64,000 nucleotides of DNA from Psychromarinibacter halotolerans (GCF_029168315.1 NZ_JARGYD010000003.1:434001-498000), one strand, 5' to 3'; positions 16,787 through 25,612 are shown, numbered from the stretch's first letter. The notes: a model not told the origin generated them from the sequence alone. A program made the numbers and translations.

Positions 16787-17509
16787 TTGGCACATTTCGT
16801 CGTTCTTCAGCATGAACCGACGGCGCATCTGGCGTTGTTCGCCCCGATGATCGCCGATGCAGGCCACCGTATGACAGTCGTCCTGCTGGGCCGCGACAGC
16901 CTGCCGCCGCTGGACGACGTGGACGCGCTTTGGATACTCGGCGGCGCGATGGACGTGTTCGAGGAAGACATCCATCCGTGGCTGATCGACGAAAAGCGGT
17001 ACATCCGCGAAGCAGTGCAGCATCGCGGTCTTGCCGCCTTCGGCATCTGCCTTGGCCACCAGTTGATGGCCGAATCTCTGGGCGGCGCCTGCGCGAAGGG
17101 CGGGGCAGAGATCGGCGTGCTGGGCGTTACCATCTCGGCACCCTCGCCGTTCCTTGCCGACTTGCCGCCAACCTTCCCGGTGCTGATCTGGCACGGGGTC
17201 GAGGTGACCGCCCTGCCCCCGGGCGCGACCTGCGTGGCGACGTCCGAAGACTGCGCGGTTCACGCCATCCAGTACGGATCCCGCGCCTTCTCGATGCAAA
17301 GCCACCCCGAGGTCGGGCCCGATGTCGTGGCCGACTGGGCGGCGATCCCCGCCGCCGCCGTGGTGCTTGCCGACCGGCTGGGCCCGGACGGGGCCGACCG
17401 CCTGACCGAGGATGTCGCCCGCCACTTCCCGGACCTGCAGCGCAACGCCCGGACCCTGTTCGACAACTGGTGCCGTCAGGTCGGCATCCCCAGCGAGGTG
17501 CCCGCATGA
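16787..17509 (+). CDS. Class I glutamine amidotransferase-like protein
   Basis: About 240 residues. The nucleophile elbow is FGICLGHQL and the His-Glu pair is SMQSHPEVG, so the Cys-His-Glu triad is intact. I prefer a TTG start at 16787, with GAGGGG five bases upstream. The in-frame ATG at 16652 would extend the protein back into the tmm promoter and add about 45 arginine-rich, unlike-family residues. Its partner synthase is unknown; relatives include gamma-glutamyl hydrolases, so hydrolysis of a gamma-glutamyl amide in amine catabolism is possible. It overlaps the next gene by ATGA. Confidence 0.8.
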   Translation: MAHFVVLQHEPTAHLALFAPMIADAGHRMTVVLLGRDSLPPLDDVDALWILGGAMDVFEEDIHPWLIDEKRYIREAVQHRGLAAFGICLGHQLMAESLGGACAKGGAEIGVLGVTISAPSPFLADLPPTFPVLIWHGVEVTALPPGATCVATSEDCAVHAIQYGSRAFSMQSHPEVGPDVVADWAAIPAAAVVLADRLGPDGADRLTEDVARHFPDLQRNARTLFDNWCRQVGIPSEVPA

Positions 17510-18513
17510 CCACCGCCAAGATCTACAACGCGGGCGATTTCGTCCTGCAATCCGGCCTGACCCTGCCGGACGCCAAGATCGCCTATGTCACCTATGGCGA
17601 ACTGAACGCGGCCAAGGACAACGTGATCGTCTATCCCACGCGCTACGCCGGGACCCACAACGAACAGCCGCCGCTGATCGGCGAAGGCATGGCGCTGGAC
17701 CCGGCGAAATACTTCATCATCGTTCCGAACACGCTGGGCAACGGCGCGTCGTCGTCGCCGTCGAACACCCCCGCCCCGCTGGGCGGCCCGGACTTTCCGC
17801 TGGTCACGCATTACGACAACGTCATCCTGCAAGAACGGATGCTGAAAGACCTGTGGGGGATCGAACAGATCCGGCTGGTCTGTGGCTGGTCGATGGGCGG
17901 GCAGCAATCCTATCACTGGGCCGCGATCTTCCCCGACCGGGTTCGCGCCATGTCGTGCTTCTGTGGTCAGGCGATCACCGCGCCGCACACCCACGTCTTC
18001 CTTGAAGGCGTGAAGTACGCGCTGATCACCGATCCGGCGTGGATGAACGGTTACTACAAGGAACAGCCGTGGCGCGGCTTCACGGCGCAGGGCCGGGTCT
18101 GGGCGGGCTGGGCGCTGAGCCAGGAATGGTACCGCCGCGAGATGTGGCGCGAACTGGGGTTCTCGTCGCTAGAAGATTACCTGAAGCGCGCCTGGGACGG
18201 CGCGTATTTCCCCCGCGACGCCAACGACATGCTGTCGCTGATCGCGACGTGGCAGGCCTGCGATATCTCGGACAACCCGATCTACAACGGCGACCGCACG
18301 GCGGCGCTGGGGGCGATCACGGCGAAGGCGATCATCATGCCGGGGCGCACCGACTTCTACTTCCCGCCCGAGGACAACGCCGCCGAGGTCGCGCAGATGC
18401 CAAACGCGGAACTGCGCGTGATCGAGTCGGTCTGGGGCCACTATGCCGGCGGCGGCAAGGCGGCCGAGGATACGGCCTTCGTCGATGCCGCGCTGAAAGA
18501 GCTTCTGGCGTGA
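17506..18513 (+). CDS. Alpha/beta hydrolase, homoserine O-acetyltransferase-like
   Basis: 335 residues of the MetX-like alpha/beta hydrolase family. The nucleophile elbow is GWSMGG (Ser129); the acid is probably in GRTDFYFPP and the catalytic His in VWGHYAGGG. The family includes homoserine acetyltransferases and hydrolases of unknown substrate. Nothing here suggests methionine synthesis: it is sandwiched by ATGA and GTGA overlaps between an amidotransferase and a GMC oxidoreductase, so a catabolic hydrolase is more likely. Substrate unknown. Confidence 0.8.
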   Translation: MTTAKIYNAGDFVLQSGLTLPDAKIAYVTYGELNAAKDNVIVYPTRYAGTHNEQPPLIGEGMALDPAKYFIIVPNTLGNGASSSPSNTPAPLGGPDFPLVTHYDNVILQERMLKDLWGIEQIRLVCGWSMGGQQSYHWAAIFPDRVRAMSCFCGQAITAPHTHVFLEGVKYALITDPAWMNGYYKEQPWRGFTAQGRVWAGWALSQEWYRREMWRELGFSSLEDYLKRAWDGAYFPRDANDMLSLIATWQACDISDNPIYNGDRTAALGAITAKAIIMPGRTDFYFPPEDNAAEVAQMPNAELRVIESVWGHYAGGGKAAEDTAFVDAALKELLA

Positions 18514-20060
18514 GCTACGACGTCATCGTCATCGGCGCGGGCAGTGCCGGGTGCGCGCTGGCCGAACGCCTGTCCCGCGATCCCGCCTGCACGGTCCTGC
18601 TGATTGAAGCGGGGCCCGCAGGGCGTCACCCCTTCGTGCAGATGCCCGCCGGTGTCGCCAAGGCGATCTCGCACCCCCGGTTCAACTGGCACTATGAAAC
18701 GGTGCCGCAGGCGCACATGGACGGTCGCCAACTGTACGTCCCGCGCGGCAAGGTGCTGGGGGGGTCCTCGGGCATCAACGCGATGGTTTATGTCGAGGGG
18801 CATCCATCGGACTACGACGCATGGGAAGCGGCAGGCTGCGCAGGCTGGGGCTGGCAGTCGGTGGAACCGGCGCTGGCGCAGGTAAAGGCCACGCTTGACC
18901 CCTCGATGCCGGACAGCGGGTCAAAGCCCTATTCCGCCTTCGTCGCCGCCGGTGGCGAAATGGGGTTTCCCGTCTTCGATGCGGTCGAGGGGCGGCAGGC
19001 TGGCTTCGGCATGTTCCGCCTGAATGTGAAGGACGGGCGGCGGCGCAGCGCGGCGGCGGCCTATCTCGGGCTGGCGCGGGGACGTGCGAACCTGACCGTC
19101 CGCACCGGCACACGCGTACTGGGGCTGACCGGCGTCGGACGCATCCGGGGCGTGCGGGTCGCGACGGCGGGCAGCGAGGAAACCTTACAGGCCGGGCACG
19201 TCGTGCTGGCGGCGGGCGCCATCGGCACGCCGCAGACCCTGATGCTGTCGGGGATCGGTCCGGCGGATCACCTGACCGAGCTTGGCATCGCGGTGCGGGC
19301 CGACCTGCCGGGCGTGGGCGAGAACCTGCACGATCACCTTGAGGTGAAGGTCAAGCACCGCATGACCCGCCCGCTGTCGCTGTGGGACCACGCGAAGTTT
19401 CCCAACAACCTGCTGGTCGGCGCGCAATGGCTGCTGACCAAGAAAGGCGTCGGGCGCCAGCAGGGGCTTGAGGCCGGAGCCTTCCTGCGGCTGGACGGGG
19501 GCGACGGCCCGCCCGACACGCAGTTGCACTTCATCAACGCGCTGGCCTTCGACGGCGCCACCGCCGACGACCGGGGCCACGGGTTCGCGATCGACGTCAC
19601 CCAGCTACAGCCGGAAAGCCGTGGGCGGCTGCGGCTGGCCTCGGCCGATCCGTCGACGAAGCCGTTGATCGACCCGAACTACCTTGCCGCCGATGCCGAC
19701 GTCGCCGCGCTGCGCGAAGGGCTACGCTTCTTGCGCGAATTGTGCCGCCAGCCCGCCCTTGCCGCCATCACCGGCGACGAACTTCGGCCCGGCCCCGGCA
19801 AGACGACGGACGCCGATCTGGACGCCGTGGTGCGGGCGACGGCGGATTCGATCTATCACCCCGTGGGCACCGCGAAGATGGGCACCGATCCGATGGCTGT
19901 GGTCGATCCCGCCACGATGGCCGTGCACGGGGTCGAAGGACTGTCGGTCGCCGACGCGTCGGTCATGCCGCGTATCGTCAGCGGCAACACCAACGCGCCG
20001 TCTGTTCTGATCGGCGCGATGGGAGCCGACCGGATCGCCGCCGCGCTTGGATTGGGCTGA
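18510..20060 (+). CDS. GMC family oxidoreductase (choline/alcohol dehydrogenase-like)
   Basis: 516 residues from GTG 18510, which overlaps the upstream stop (GTGA). The FAD loop GAGSAGCALAERLS is at the N-terminus. PRGKVLGGSSGINAMVY is the GMC signature 1, AAGAIGTPQTLMLSGIGP is signature 2, and the active-site pair is the His in YHPVGTAKMG with an Asn in VSGNTNAPS. GMC enzymes oxidise alcohols such as choline or polyethylene glycol to aldehydes. With tmm-tdm across the divergent promoter, choline or another amino alcohol is a sensible candidate, but not shown. Confidence 0.88.
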   Translation: MSYDVIVIGAGSAGCALAERLSRDPACTVLLIEAGPAGRHPFVQMPAGVAKAISHPRFNWHYETVPQAHMDGRQLYVPRGKVLGGSSGINAMVYVEGHPSDYDAWEAAGCAGWGWQSVEPALAQVKATLDPSMPDSGSKPYSAFVAAGGEMGFPVFDAVEGRQAGFGMFRLNVKDGRRRSAAAAYLGLARGRANLTVRTGTRVLGLTGVGRIRGVRVATAGSEETLQAGHVVLAAGAIGTPQTLMLSGIGPADHLTELGIAVRADLPGVGENLHDHLEVKVKHRMTRPLSLWDHAKFPNNLLVGAQWLLTKKGVGRQQGLEAGAFLRLDGGDGPPDTQLHFINALAFDGATADDRGHGFAIDVTQLQPESRGRLRLASADPSTKPLIDPNYLAADADVAALREGLRFLRELCRQPALAAITGDELRPGPGKTTDADLDAVVRATADSIYHPVGTAKMGTDPMAVVDPATMAVHGVEGLSVADASVMPRIVSGNTNAPSVLIGAMGADRIAAALGLG

Positions 20061-20176
20061 GAAACACGGTTATTTGCGTGCGTCCGGACGACGGTGACTG
20101 TGCATCCGCGCATGTAGAAATGACGCGGCGTCCGGGCGATCATTTCGCGGACACGATAACCCCGGAAGAATTGCAC

Positions 20177-21049
20177 ATGCCGATGACCCGTCGAACCCTG
20201 CTTGCCTCTGCCGGTGCGGCCGCCGCACTGCCCCGCACCCTGTCCGCCGCCGAAGACGGGCTGCCGATGTCCGCCCCGGTCAGCGTCGGGAAGGTCGGGC
20301 TTTGGGCCCGGGACGCCGAGCGGCTGGCCGATTGGTACGCCGACCGCGTGGGCCTGCGCCGCATGGGTGGCGAAGGCAACGTGATCGCGATGGGCAACGG
20401 ACGCGACGTGCTGCTGGAGATTACCGAGGACAGCGCTCTGAACATCGCCCCGCCCACGCAGGCGGGCCTGTACCACACCGCGTTCCTGCTGCCGTCCCGC
20501 CGGGACCTTGCCCGCTGGGTGCTGTTCGCGATGGACCGGCAGTTTCCCGTCGATGGCGTGGCCGACCATCTTGTGAGCGAGGCGATCTATCTGACCGACC
20601 CCGAAGGCAACGGGGTCGAGATCTATGCCGACCGGCCCGCGTCCGACTGGGTCTGGACCGGCGGCAGCGTCGAGATGGCAAGCAATCCGATCGACTTCGA
20701 GAACCTGCTGGCAACGGCGGGCCCCGCGCCGATCCCGTGGGAATCCGCCCCCGAGGGCACGGTTGTCGGCCATGTCCACCTGAAGGTCGGCGACGCGTCG
20801 GTCGCGGGCGACTGGTGGCAGACGCAGATGGGGTTCGATGAAGTCCGGGCGCGGCAGGGTGCCGTGTTCCTGTCGACGGGCGGCTATCACCACCATATCG
20901 CGGTGAACCAATGGCAAAGCGCGGGCGCCTCGATCCGCCCCGAGGGGTTCACCGGCCTCGCCTATGTCGAGTTGCAAAGCCGCGCCGCGCCGGACGTGGT
21001 GGCCGTGCGCGACGCGTGGGGCACCGAGATTCGCGTCACATCTTTGTAA
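20177..21049 (+). CDS. Two-domain VOC protein with a Tat-like signal
   Basis: 290 residues. The N-terminus MPMTRRTLLASAGAAAALP looks like a twin-arginine or Sec signal. Two vicinal-oxygen-chelate modules follow; candidate metal ligands are in YHTAFLLPS, GNGVEIYAD and GHVHLKVGD. Overall it resembles CatE/YfiE-type extradiol dioxygenase-like proteins, but a catechol 2,3-dioxygenase function is not assured, particularly for an exported form. GGAAG lies 8 nt before the chosen ATG. It sits 116 bp after the GMC oxidoreductase. Confidence 0.75.
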   Translation: MPMTRRTLLASAGAAAALPRTLSAAEDGLPMSAPVSVGKVGLWARDAERLADWYADRVGLRRMGGEGNVIAMGNGRDVLLEITEDSALNIAPPTQAGLYHTAFLLPSRRDLARWVLFAMDRQFPVDGVADHLVSEAIYLTDPEGNGVEIYADRPASDWVWTGGSVEMASNPIDFENLLATAGPAPIPWESAPEGTVVGHVHLKVGDASVAGDWWQTQMGFDEVRARQGAVFLSTGGYHHHIAVNQWQSAGASIRPEGFTGLAYVELQSRAAPDVVAVRDAWGTEIRVTSL

Positions 21050-21080
21050 AACGTGATGCCGCGCCCGCCGGTGGCCCGCT

Positions 21081-22535
21081 TCAGTCCGGGCGCTGGTCCG
21101 GCGGGCGGCGCACGAAGAACGCCGCCACGATCATCAGCATCGAGATCGCCGCGCCCGTGGTGAAGCCAAGTCGCAGGCCCGCAGCGGTCGCCGCCACCAT
21201 GTCCGCACCGGCTGCCAGTTCGGTTCCGATCCGCAGCGACATGATCGACACGAACAGGGCGATGCCCGCCGCGCCCGCGACTTGCTGCACGGTCCCGATC
21301 ACGGCACTACCGTGCGAATACAGGTCCTGCGGCAGCGACCCCAGCGAAGAGGTGAACAGCGGCGTGAACAGCAGGGCCAGCCCGACGCTGAGAACGACAT
21401 GCGCCACCAGCACCCAGACCATCGAGGTCGAGACGCCGAAGGTCGACATGATCCACAGGCCCGAACTGACCAGAACCGCGCCGGGGATCACCAGCTTGCG
21501 CGCGCCGACCCTGTCAAAGGCTCGACCGATGGCGGGCGCCAGAAGGCCCATGACCAGCCCACCCGGCAAAAGCAGCAAACCGGCGGTCAGCGGCTCCATG
21601 CCCAGCACGCTTTGCATGTAGATCGGCAGCAGGATGATCATGCCGAACAGCGCCATCATCGCGAAGCCCATCATGATTACCGACACGGTGAAGACCTTCA
21701 CCTTGAAGGTATGGAAGTTCAGCAGCGCACGGTCACGCAGCATCAGCTGGCGGGCGATGAAGATCACCAGAACCACGCCACCGACCACCAGCGGTAGCCA
21801 GATCGGCACCGGCCCGCCTTCGCCGTGCCCCTCGCCGATGGTGGACAGGCCGTAGACCAGCCCACCGAACCCGATGGCGGACAGCGGAACCGAGATCAGG
21901 TCCAGCGGGGCCTTCTTCGGCTCTGTCACGTTCACGAGCTTCGCCCAGCCCAGCGCCAGCGCGCCCAGCCCGATGGGAAGCACAAGGATGAACATCCAGC
22001 GCCAGTGCAGATAGTACAGGATGATCCCGGAAATCGTCGGCCCGATGGCCGGCGCGACCGAGATCACGATGGAAATGTTGCCCATCGTCCGGCCCCGGCT
22101 TTCGGCGGGGACAAGGTTCATCACCGTGGTCATCAGCAGCGGCATCATGATCGCCGTGCCCATCGCCTGAACGATACGGCCCACGATCAGCAGGCCCAGC
22201 CCCGGCGCTACAGCGCAGACCAGGGTGCCAAGGCTGAACAGGCTCATCGCCATGGTGAAGACGAACCGCGTATGGAACCGCTGCAGCAGGAAGCCCGTGA
22301 TCGGGATCACCACCGCCATCGTCAGCAGGAAGGCCGTCGTCAGCCACTGCGCGGCGTTTGCGGTCACGCCGAGATCGGTCATCAGCCGCGGCAGGGCCAC
22401 CGACATGATCGTCTCGTTCAGGATGACCGTGAAGGCCGACACCATCAGCAACGTGATCACCAGACGATTCCGCGCGGCGTGTTCAGGGGCGGACGCGGCG
22501 CTGGCCACCGGGGCGGAGGAAATATCTGGCTGCAT
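21081..22535 (-). CDS. DHA2 family MFS drug/metabolite exporter
   Basis: About 484 residues with 14 predicted membrane helices, the DHA2 (EmrB/QacA/LmrB) layout. Recognisable family features are LNETIMSVALPRLMTDL in helix 1, QWLTTAFLLTMAVVIPITGF around helix 2 and a GRIVQAMGTAIMMPLL motif C-like region. The start could be ATG 22553 or 22535; the first lies on the T-tract of a terminator-like hairpin and lacks a ribosome-binding site, so I chose 22535 (GAGAA upstream). It follows the P450/ligase operon on the same strand; the cargo is unknown. Confidence 0.87.
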   Translation of the reverse strand: MQPDISSAPVASAASAPEHAARNRLVITLLMVSAFTVILNETIMSVALPRLMTDLGVTANAAQWLTTAFLLTMAVVIPITGFLLQRFHTRFVFTMAMSLFSLGTLVCAVAPGLGLLIVGRIVQAMGTAIMMPLLMTTVMNLVPAESRGRTMGNISIVISVAPAIGPTISGIILYYLHWRWMFILVLPIGLGALALGWAKLVNVTEPKKAPLDLISVPLSAIGFGGLVYGLSTIGEGHGEGGPVPIWLPLVVGGVVLVIFIARQLMLRDRALLNFHTFKVKVFTVSVIMMGFAMMALFGMIILLPIYMQSVLGMEPLTAGLLLLPGGLVMGLLAPAIGRAFDRVGARKLVIPGAVLVSSGLWIMSTFGVSTSMVWVLVAHVVLSVGLALLFTPLFTSSLGSLPQDLYSHGSAVIGTVQQVAGAAGIALFVSIMSLRIGTELAAGADMVAATAAGLRLGFTTGAAISMLMIVAAFFVRRPPDQRPD

Positions 22536-22553
22536 GACGGTTCTCGGGGGCAT

Positions 22554-22585
22554 GAAAAAGAAAACGGCCGGAGACTCTCCGGCCG
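22554..22585 (-). terminator. Intrinsic terminator or attenuator before the exporter gene
   Basis: On the minus strand a 9-10 bp GC-rich stem (CGGCCGGAGA / TCTCCGGCCG, 22565-22585) is followed by TTTTCTTTTTC. This is a textbook intrinsic terminator about 115 bp after the P450 stop and 20-30 bp before the MFS start, so it could end the P450 transcript or attenuate MFS expression. Confidence 0.65.
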
Positions 22586-22698
22586 CTTGATCTGAGGTCG
22601 CCCGTTATCGCGATGCGGTCAAGGGGCCGCGTATGCAAGGCCGCCTTGCGGTCGCGACGTCAGGAATGCCCGCGCTTCGCGTTCGCCCGCCCTGTCGG

Positions 22699-23895
22699 CT
22701 ATCGCGCCTCGAACGCGATCGGCAGCGAGACGGGCCCGGTGTTGCCGCTGTCGGCCAGCCACGTCGCGTCCCCCGCCGGTGTCGGGCAGGTGATGCGCTG
22801 CGACAGCAGCCGATAGGCCACCGCCATGTCGTTGCGCGCCACGAGGTTGCCAAGGCAGTGATGGATGCCGCCACCGAACCCATAGTTGCGGGCCCGCTTC
22901 GCCGTGATGTCGAACGGCGCATCGCCCATCGCCGCAGGGTCGGTCCCAGCACTTTCCGAGTACAGGTGCAGCACCGTGCCCTTCGCCACTGTGATCCCGC
23001 CGTAGTCGAAATCCTCGATCGCCTCGCGCGTCACCCATGTGATCGTCGGGCGCATGCGCATCACCTCGGTCGCGGCGGCCATGTCCAGCGACGGATCGGC
23101 CGCCAGCGCGTCCCACTGCGCGGGGTGGTCCATGAACATCGACATGCCAAGCCCAAGCTGGTTGCGGGTGGTGTCCACCCCGGCGAAGGCCAGCATCAGG
23201 GCAAGGTTCTTCAGTTCGGCGTCCGACAGCCGGTCGCCGTCGGATGTCGCCTGAACCATCGCCGACAGGATGTCGTCACCGGGGGTGGCCTGACGCTCGG
23301 CCAGCACCGCGTTCATGAAGTCACCCAGTTCCTTCGTCGCCGCCTCGATCACGTCGATCTCGGCCTTGTAGTTCACGCCCAGCGCCAGCCCCATCGTGGC
23401 CGAGGTGCGCAGGATGAAGGCCGCGTCGCTTTCCGGCAGTCCAAGGATCAGGCACAGCACCCGCGCCGCGTAGGGGTCCGCGAAGTCCGCCATGAAGTCG
23501 CAGCTTCCCTTGCCGATGAAGGCATCCGTCAGGTCGGTGGCGATGCGCTCGAACTCGGGCATCATCGCCTTGACGACCTTCGGAGAGAACGCCGGGTTCA
23601 CCAGCCGCCGCAGCCGCCAGTGGTCGTCGCCCTCTGTCACGAGGATCGAGCTGTTCCACCAGTCCGCAAACAGCCCGCTGGGCACACCGTTCAGGGCGGG
23701 CCAGTTGTGGCTGCCCTGGATCAGCGACTTGTGGGTCAGCAGCTCGCCCATTTCCTTGTGGCGCAATACGGCCAGACCATATGGCGTCTTGGCGTACCAC
23801 GAGGCATCGCGCGCCTTCCGCACCGGTTCGGACCGGAGCGAGAAGGCAGGGTTGGCCACGTCAAGGAAGGGGGCATCTTCCAGTGCAAGTGTCAC
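22699..23895 (-). CDS. Cytochrome P450
   Basis: 398 residues from GTG 23895, which overlaps the ligase stop as GTGA. All core P450 motifs are intact: the I-helix oxygen site AGVDTT (238-243), ExxR as EVMR (277-280), and the heme loop FGGGIHHCLG with the cysteine ligand Cys347. No fused reductase or ferredoxin is present, so class I redox partners must come from elsewhere. Translational coupling to a glutamine-synthetase-like ligase suggests it oxidises an amine or gamma-glutamyl amide, for instance by N-demethylation; that is inference. A GTG at 23904 is an alternative start. Confidence 0.9.
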   Translation of the reverse strand: MTLALEDAPFLDVANPAFSLRSEPVRKARDASWYAKTPYGLAVLRHKEMGELLTHKSLIQGSHNWPALNGVPSGLFADWWNSSILVTEGDDHWRLRRLVNPAFSPKVVKAMMPEFERIATDLTDAFIGKGSCDFMADFADPYAARVLCLILGLPESDAAFILRTSATMGLALGVNYKAEIDVIEAATKELGDFMNAVLAERQATPGDDILSAMVQATSDGDRLSDAELKNLALMLAFAGVDTTRNQLGLGMSMFMDHPAQWDALAADPSLDMAAATEVMRMRPTITWVTREAIEDFDYGGITVAKGTVLHLYSESAGTDPAAMGDAPFDITAKRARNYGFGGGIHHCLGNLVARNDMAVAYRLLSQRITCPTPAGDATWLADSGNTGPVSLPIAFEAR

Positions 23896-25361
23896 GGCAG
23901 GCACTCCATGTAGGTGTCCTTGTCCCAATCGGTCACGGTGGACATGAAGCGCGCCCATTCGTCCGACTTGTACTCGTGGTACAGGCGATACATCTCGCCG
24001 GGCAGCCCCTTCTGCACCACTTCGTCGTTTTCAAGGTGCACCAGCGCCTCGCCCAGCGACATCGGCAGCTTCTTGACCTTCTTGCCCTGCGCCATCGCGT
24101 CGTAGATGTTGCGTTCCTCGGGCTTGCCGGGATCAAGATCGTTGTCCAGCCCGTCGTCCATCGCGGCCAAAAGCGCCGAGCCCATCAGGTACGGGTTCAC
24201 CATCGAGTCGACCGAGCGATATTCAAACCGCCCCGGTGCCGACACGCGCAGGCCGGTGGTGCGGTTTTGGAAGCCCCAGTCGCTGAACACCGGCGCCCAG
24301 AAGCCCGTGTCCCACAGGCGGCGATAGCTGTTGACCGTGGACGCGCCGATTGCCGTCAGCGCCTGAAGGTGCTGCACCACGCCGCCGATCGCCTTCAGCC
24401 CCGTCTTGCCGGGCATCTGCGGGTCGTCAGTGTCCGGCATGAACGTGTTGTCGCCGCCCGAGACATACATGTAGTTCTCGGCCATGCCCGGCAGGTTGTC
24501 CGGGTCGTTGCCGGTCTTCTTGAAGACATCCTCGCCCTCGGTCCACAGCGACATGTTGTGGTGACAGCCGGACGCCGAGACCCCCATGAAGGGCTTGGTC
24601 ATGAAGCAGGCAAAAATGCCGTTCTCGCGCGCGACCTGCGCGCAAAGCTGGCGATAGGTGGTCAGGCGGTCGGCGTTGCGCAGCACGTCGTCGAAGGTCC
24701 AGTTCAGCTCTAGCTGGCCCGGCGCATCCTCGTGGTCGCCCTGAATCATGTCCAAGCCCATCTTGCGGGCATAGCGGATCACCTGCATCGACACCGGGCG
24801 CAGGCTTTCGAACTGGTCGATGTGATAGCAATAGGGCTTGGAATAGCCCTCGTTCGGCTTGCCGTTCTCATCGAACTTCAGCCACATCATCTCGGGCTCG
24901 GTGCCCATGCGCAGTTGCAGGCCGTGCTTTTCCTGGAACGCCTTGTGCATCCGGCGCAGGTTGCCCCGGCAGTCGGCCGTCAGGTAGGCGCCCGGGTCGA
25001 CCTTTTCTTCACGGTTGCGGAACAGGGTGCAGTACATGCGGCCGATTTCCGGCGCCCACGGAAGCTGCATGAAGGTCTCGGGCTCGGGGATACCCACCAG
25101 CTCGGCGGCCTCGGGGCCATAGCCGAGATAGTCGCCCGCACGGTTGGTGAACAGGTTTACCGTGGCCCCGTAGACCAGCTGAAACCCCTTCTTCGCAACG
25201 CTTTCCCAGTGATCGGCCGGGATGCCTTTGCCCATGATCTTGCCGGTCACCGACACGAACTGAAGGTAGAGATACTCGATCCCCAGCGCGTCGATCTTCT
25301 CGCGCACCGCCTTGATCTTCTCGGCGCGTCCCTCTTCCTCGACGAAGCTTTCGATATCCAT
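23892..25361 (-). CDS. Glutamine synthetase-like gamma-glutamyl-amine ligase
   Basis: 489 residues from ATG 25361 (an upstream in-frame ATG at 25427 adds 22 residues). Glutamine synthetase catalytic motifs are present: MGTEPEMMW, GDHEDAPGQLE, SGCHHNMSLW and APGRFEYRSVDS. The adenylylation tyrosine motif of GlnA is not recognisable, and the N-terminus differs from both GlnA and the type III GmaS/GlnT group I recall (about 440 residues). It probably joins glutamate to an amine, like GmaS, PuuA or GlnA4-type enzymes. Its overlap with a P450 and its divergence from amt suggest an amine-assimilation role; the amine is unknown. Confidence 0.85.
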   Translation of the reverse strand: MDIESFVEEEGRAEKIKAVREKIDALGIEYLYLQFVSVTGKIMGKGIPADHWESVAKKGFQLVYGATVNLFTNRAGDYLGYGPEAAELVGIPEPETFMQLPWAPEIGRMYCTLFRNREEKVDPGAYLTADCRGNLRRMHKAFQEKHGLQLRMGTEPEMMWLKFDENGKPNEGYSKPYCYHIDQFESLRPVSMQVIRYARKMGLDMIQGDHEDAPGQLELNWTFDDVLRNADRLTTYRQLCAQVARENGIFACFMTKPFMGVSASGCHHNMSLWTEGEDVFKKTGNDPDNLPGMAENYMYVSGGDNTFMPDTDDPQMPGKTGLKAIGGVVQHLQALTAIGASTVNSYRRLWDTGFWAPVFSDWGFQNRTTGLRVSAPGRFEYRSVDSMVNPYLMGSALLAAMDDGLDNDLDPGKPEERNIYDAMAQGKKVKKLPMSLGEALVHLENDEVVQKGLPGEMYRLYHEYKSDEWARFMSTVTDWDKDTYMECLP

Positions 25362-25453
25362 CTGGCCGTGGTCCCTGTTGTGATGTTCGTTGCCCAAGAC
25401 AAGTCGAAGGGAATCGCCCTTGTCCACGAAAAACTAACACTCACAGGAAACAT

Positions 25454-25474
25454 TTATTCTCTGCACGAGAATAA
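25454..25474. promoter_or_regulatory. Perfect inverted repeat before the ligase-P450 operon
   Basis: TTATTCTC-TGCAC-GAGAATAA is a perfect 8-bp inverted repeat with a 5-nt spacer, preceded by AGGAAACAT. The stretch from 25445 resembles the site before mgsA (18 of 26 positions), so the same regulator may bind both. Confidence 0.5.
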
Positions 25475-25601
25475 GGCGACAAAACGCCCGGCGCCTTTCT
25501 CACTTCGCCCAAAAAGCGGGCTGGGCTTCCGTCGCGTCGCCTGAAACCGGGCAAACCCGGCGAAAACCCACGATTCCGTGATTGCGCATTTTGGCTGACA
25601 G

Positions 25602-25612
25602 GAAACTTTCTT
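25602..25612. promoter_or_regulatory. GAAACTTTCTT motif before amt
   Basis: This 11-mer, about 67 bp upstream of the amt start, is identical to 2531-2541 before mgsA. It is probably part of a shared operator; the exact boundaries are not known. Confidence 0.4.

Noticed and set aside
23892..25361. Naming the ligase glnA or gmaS
   Set aside because: Catalytic motifs fit the superfamily, but the N-terminus and length differ from both groups as I know them, so no symbol was given.
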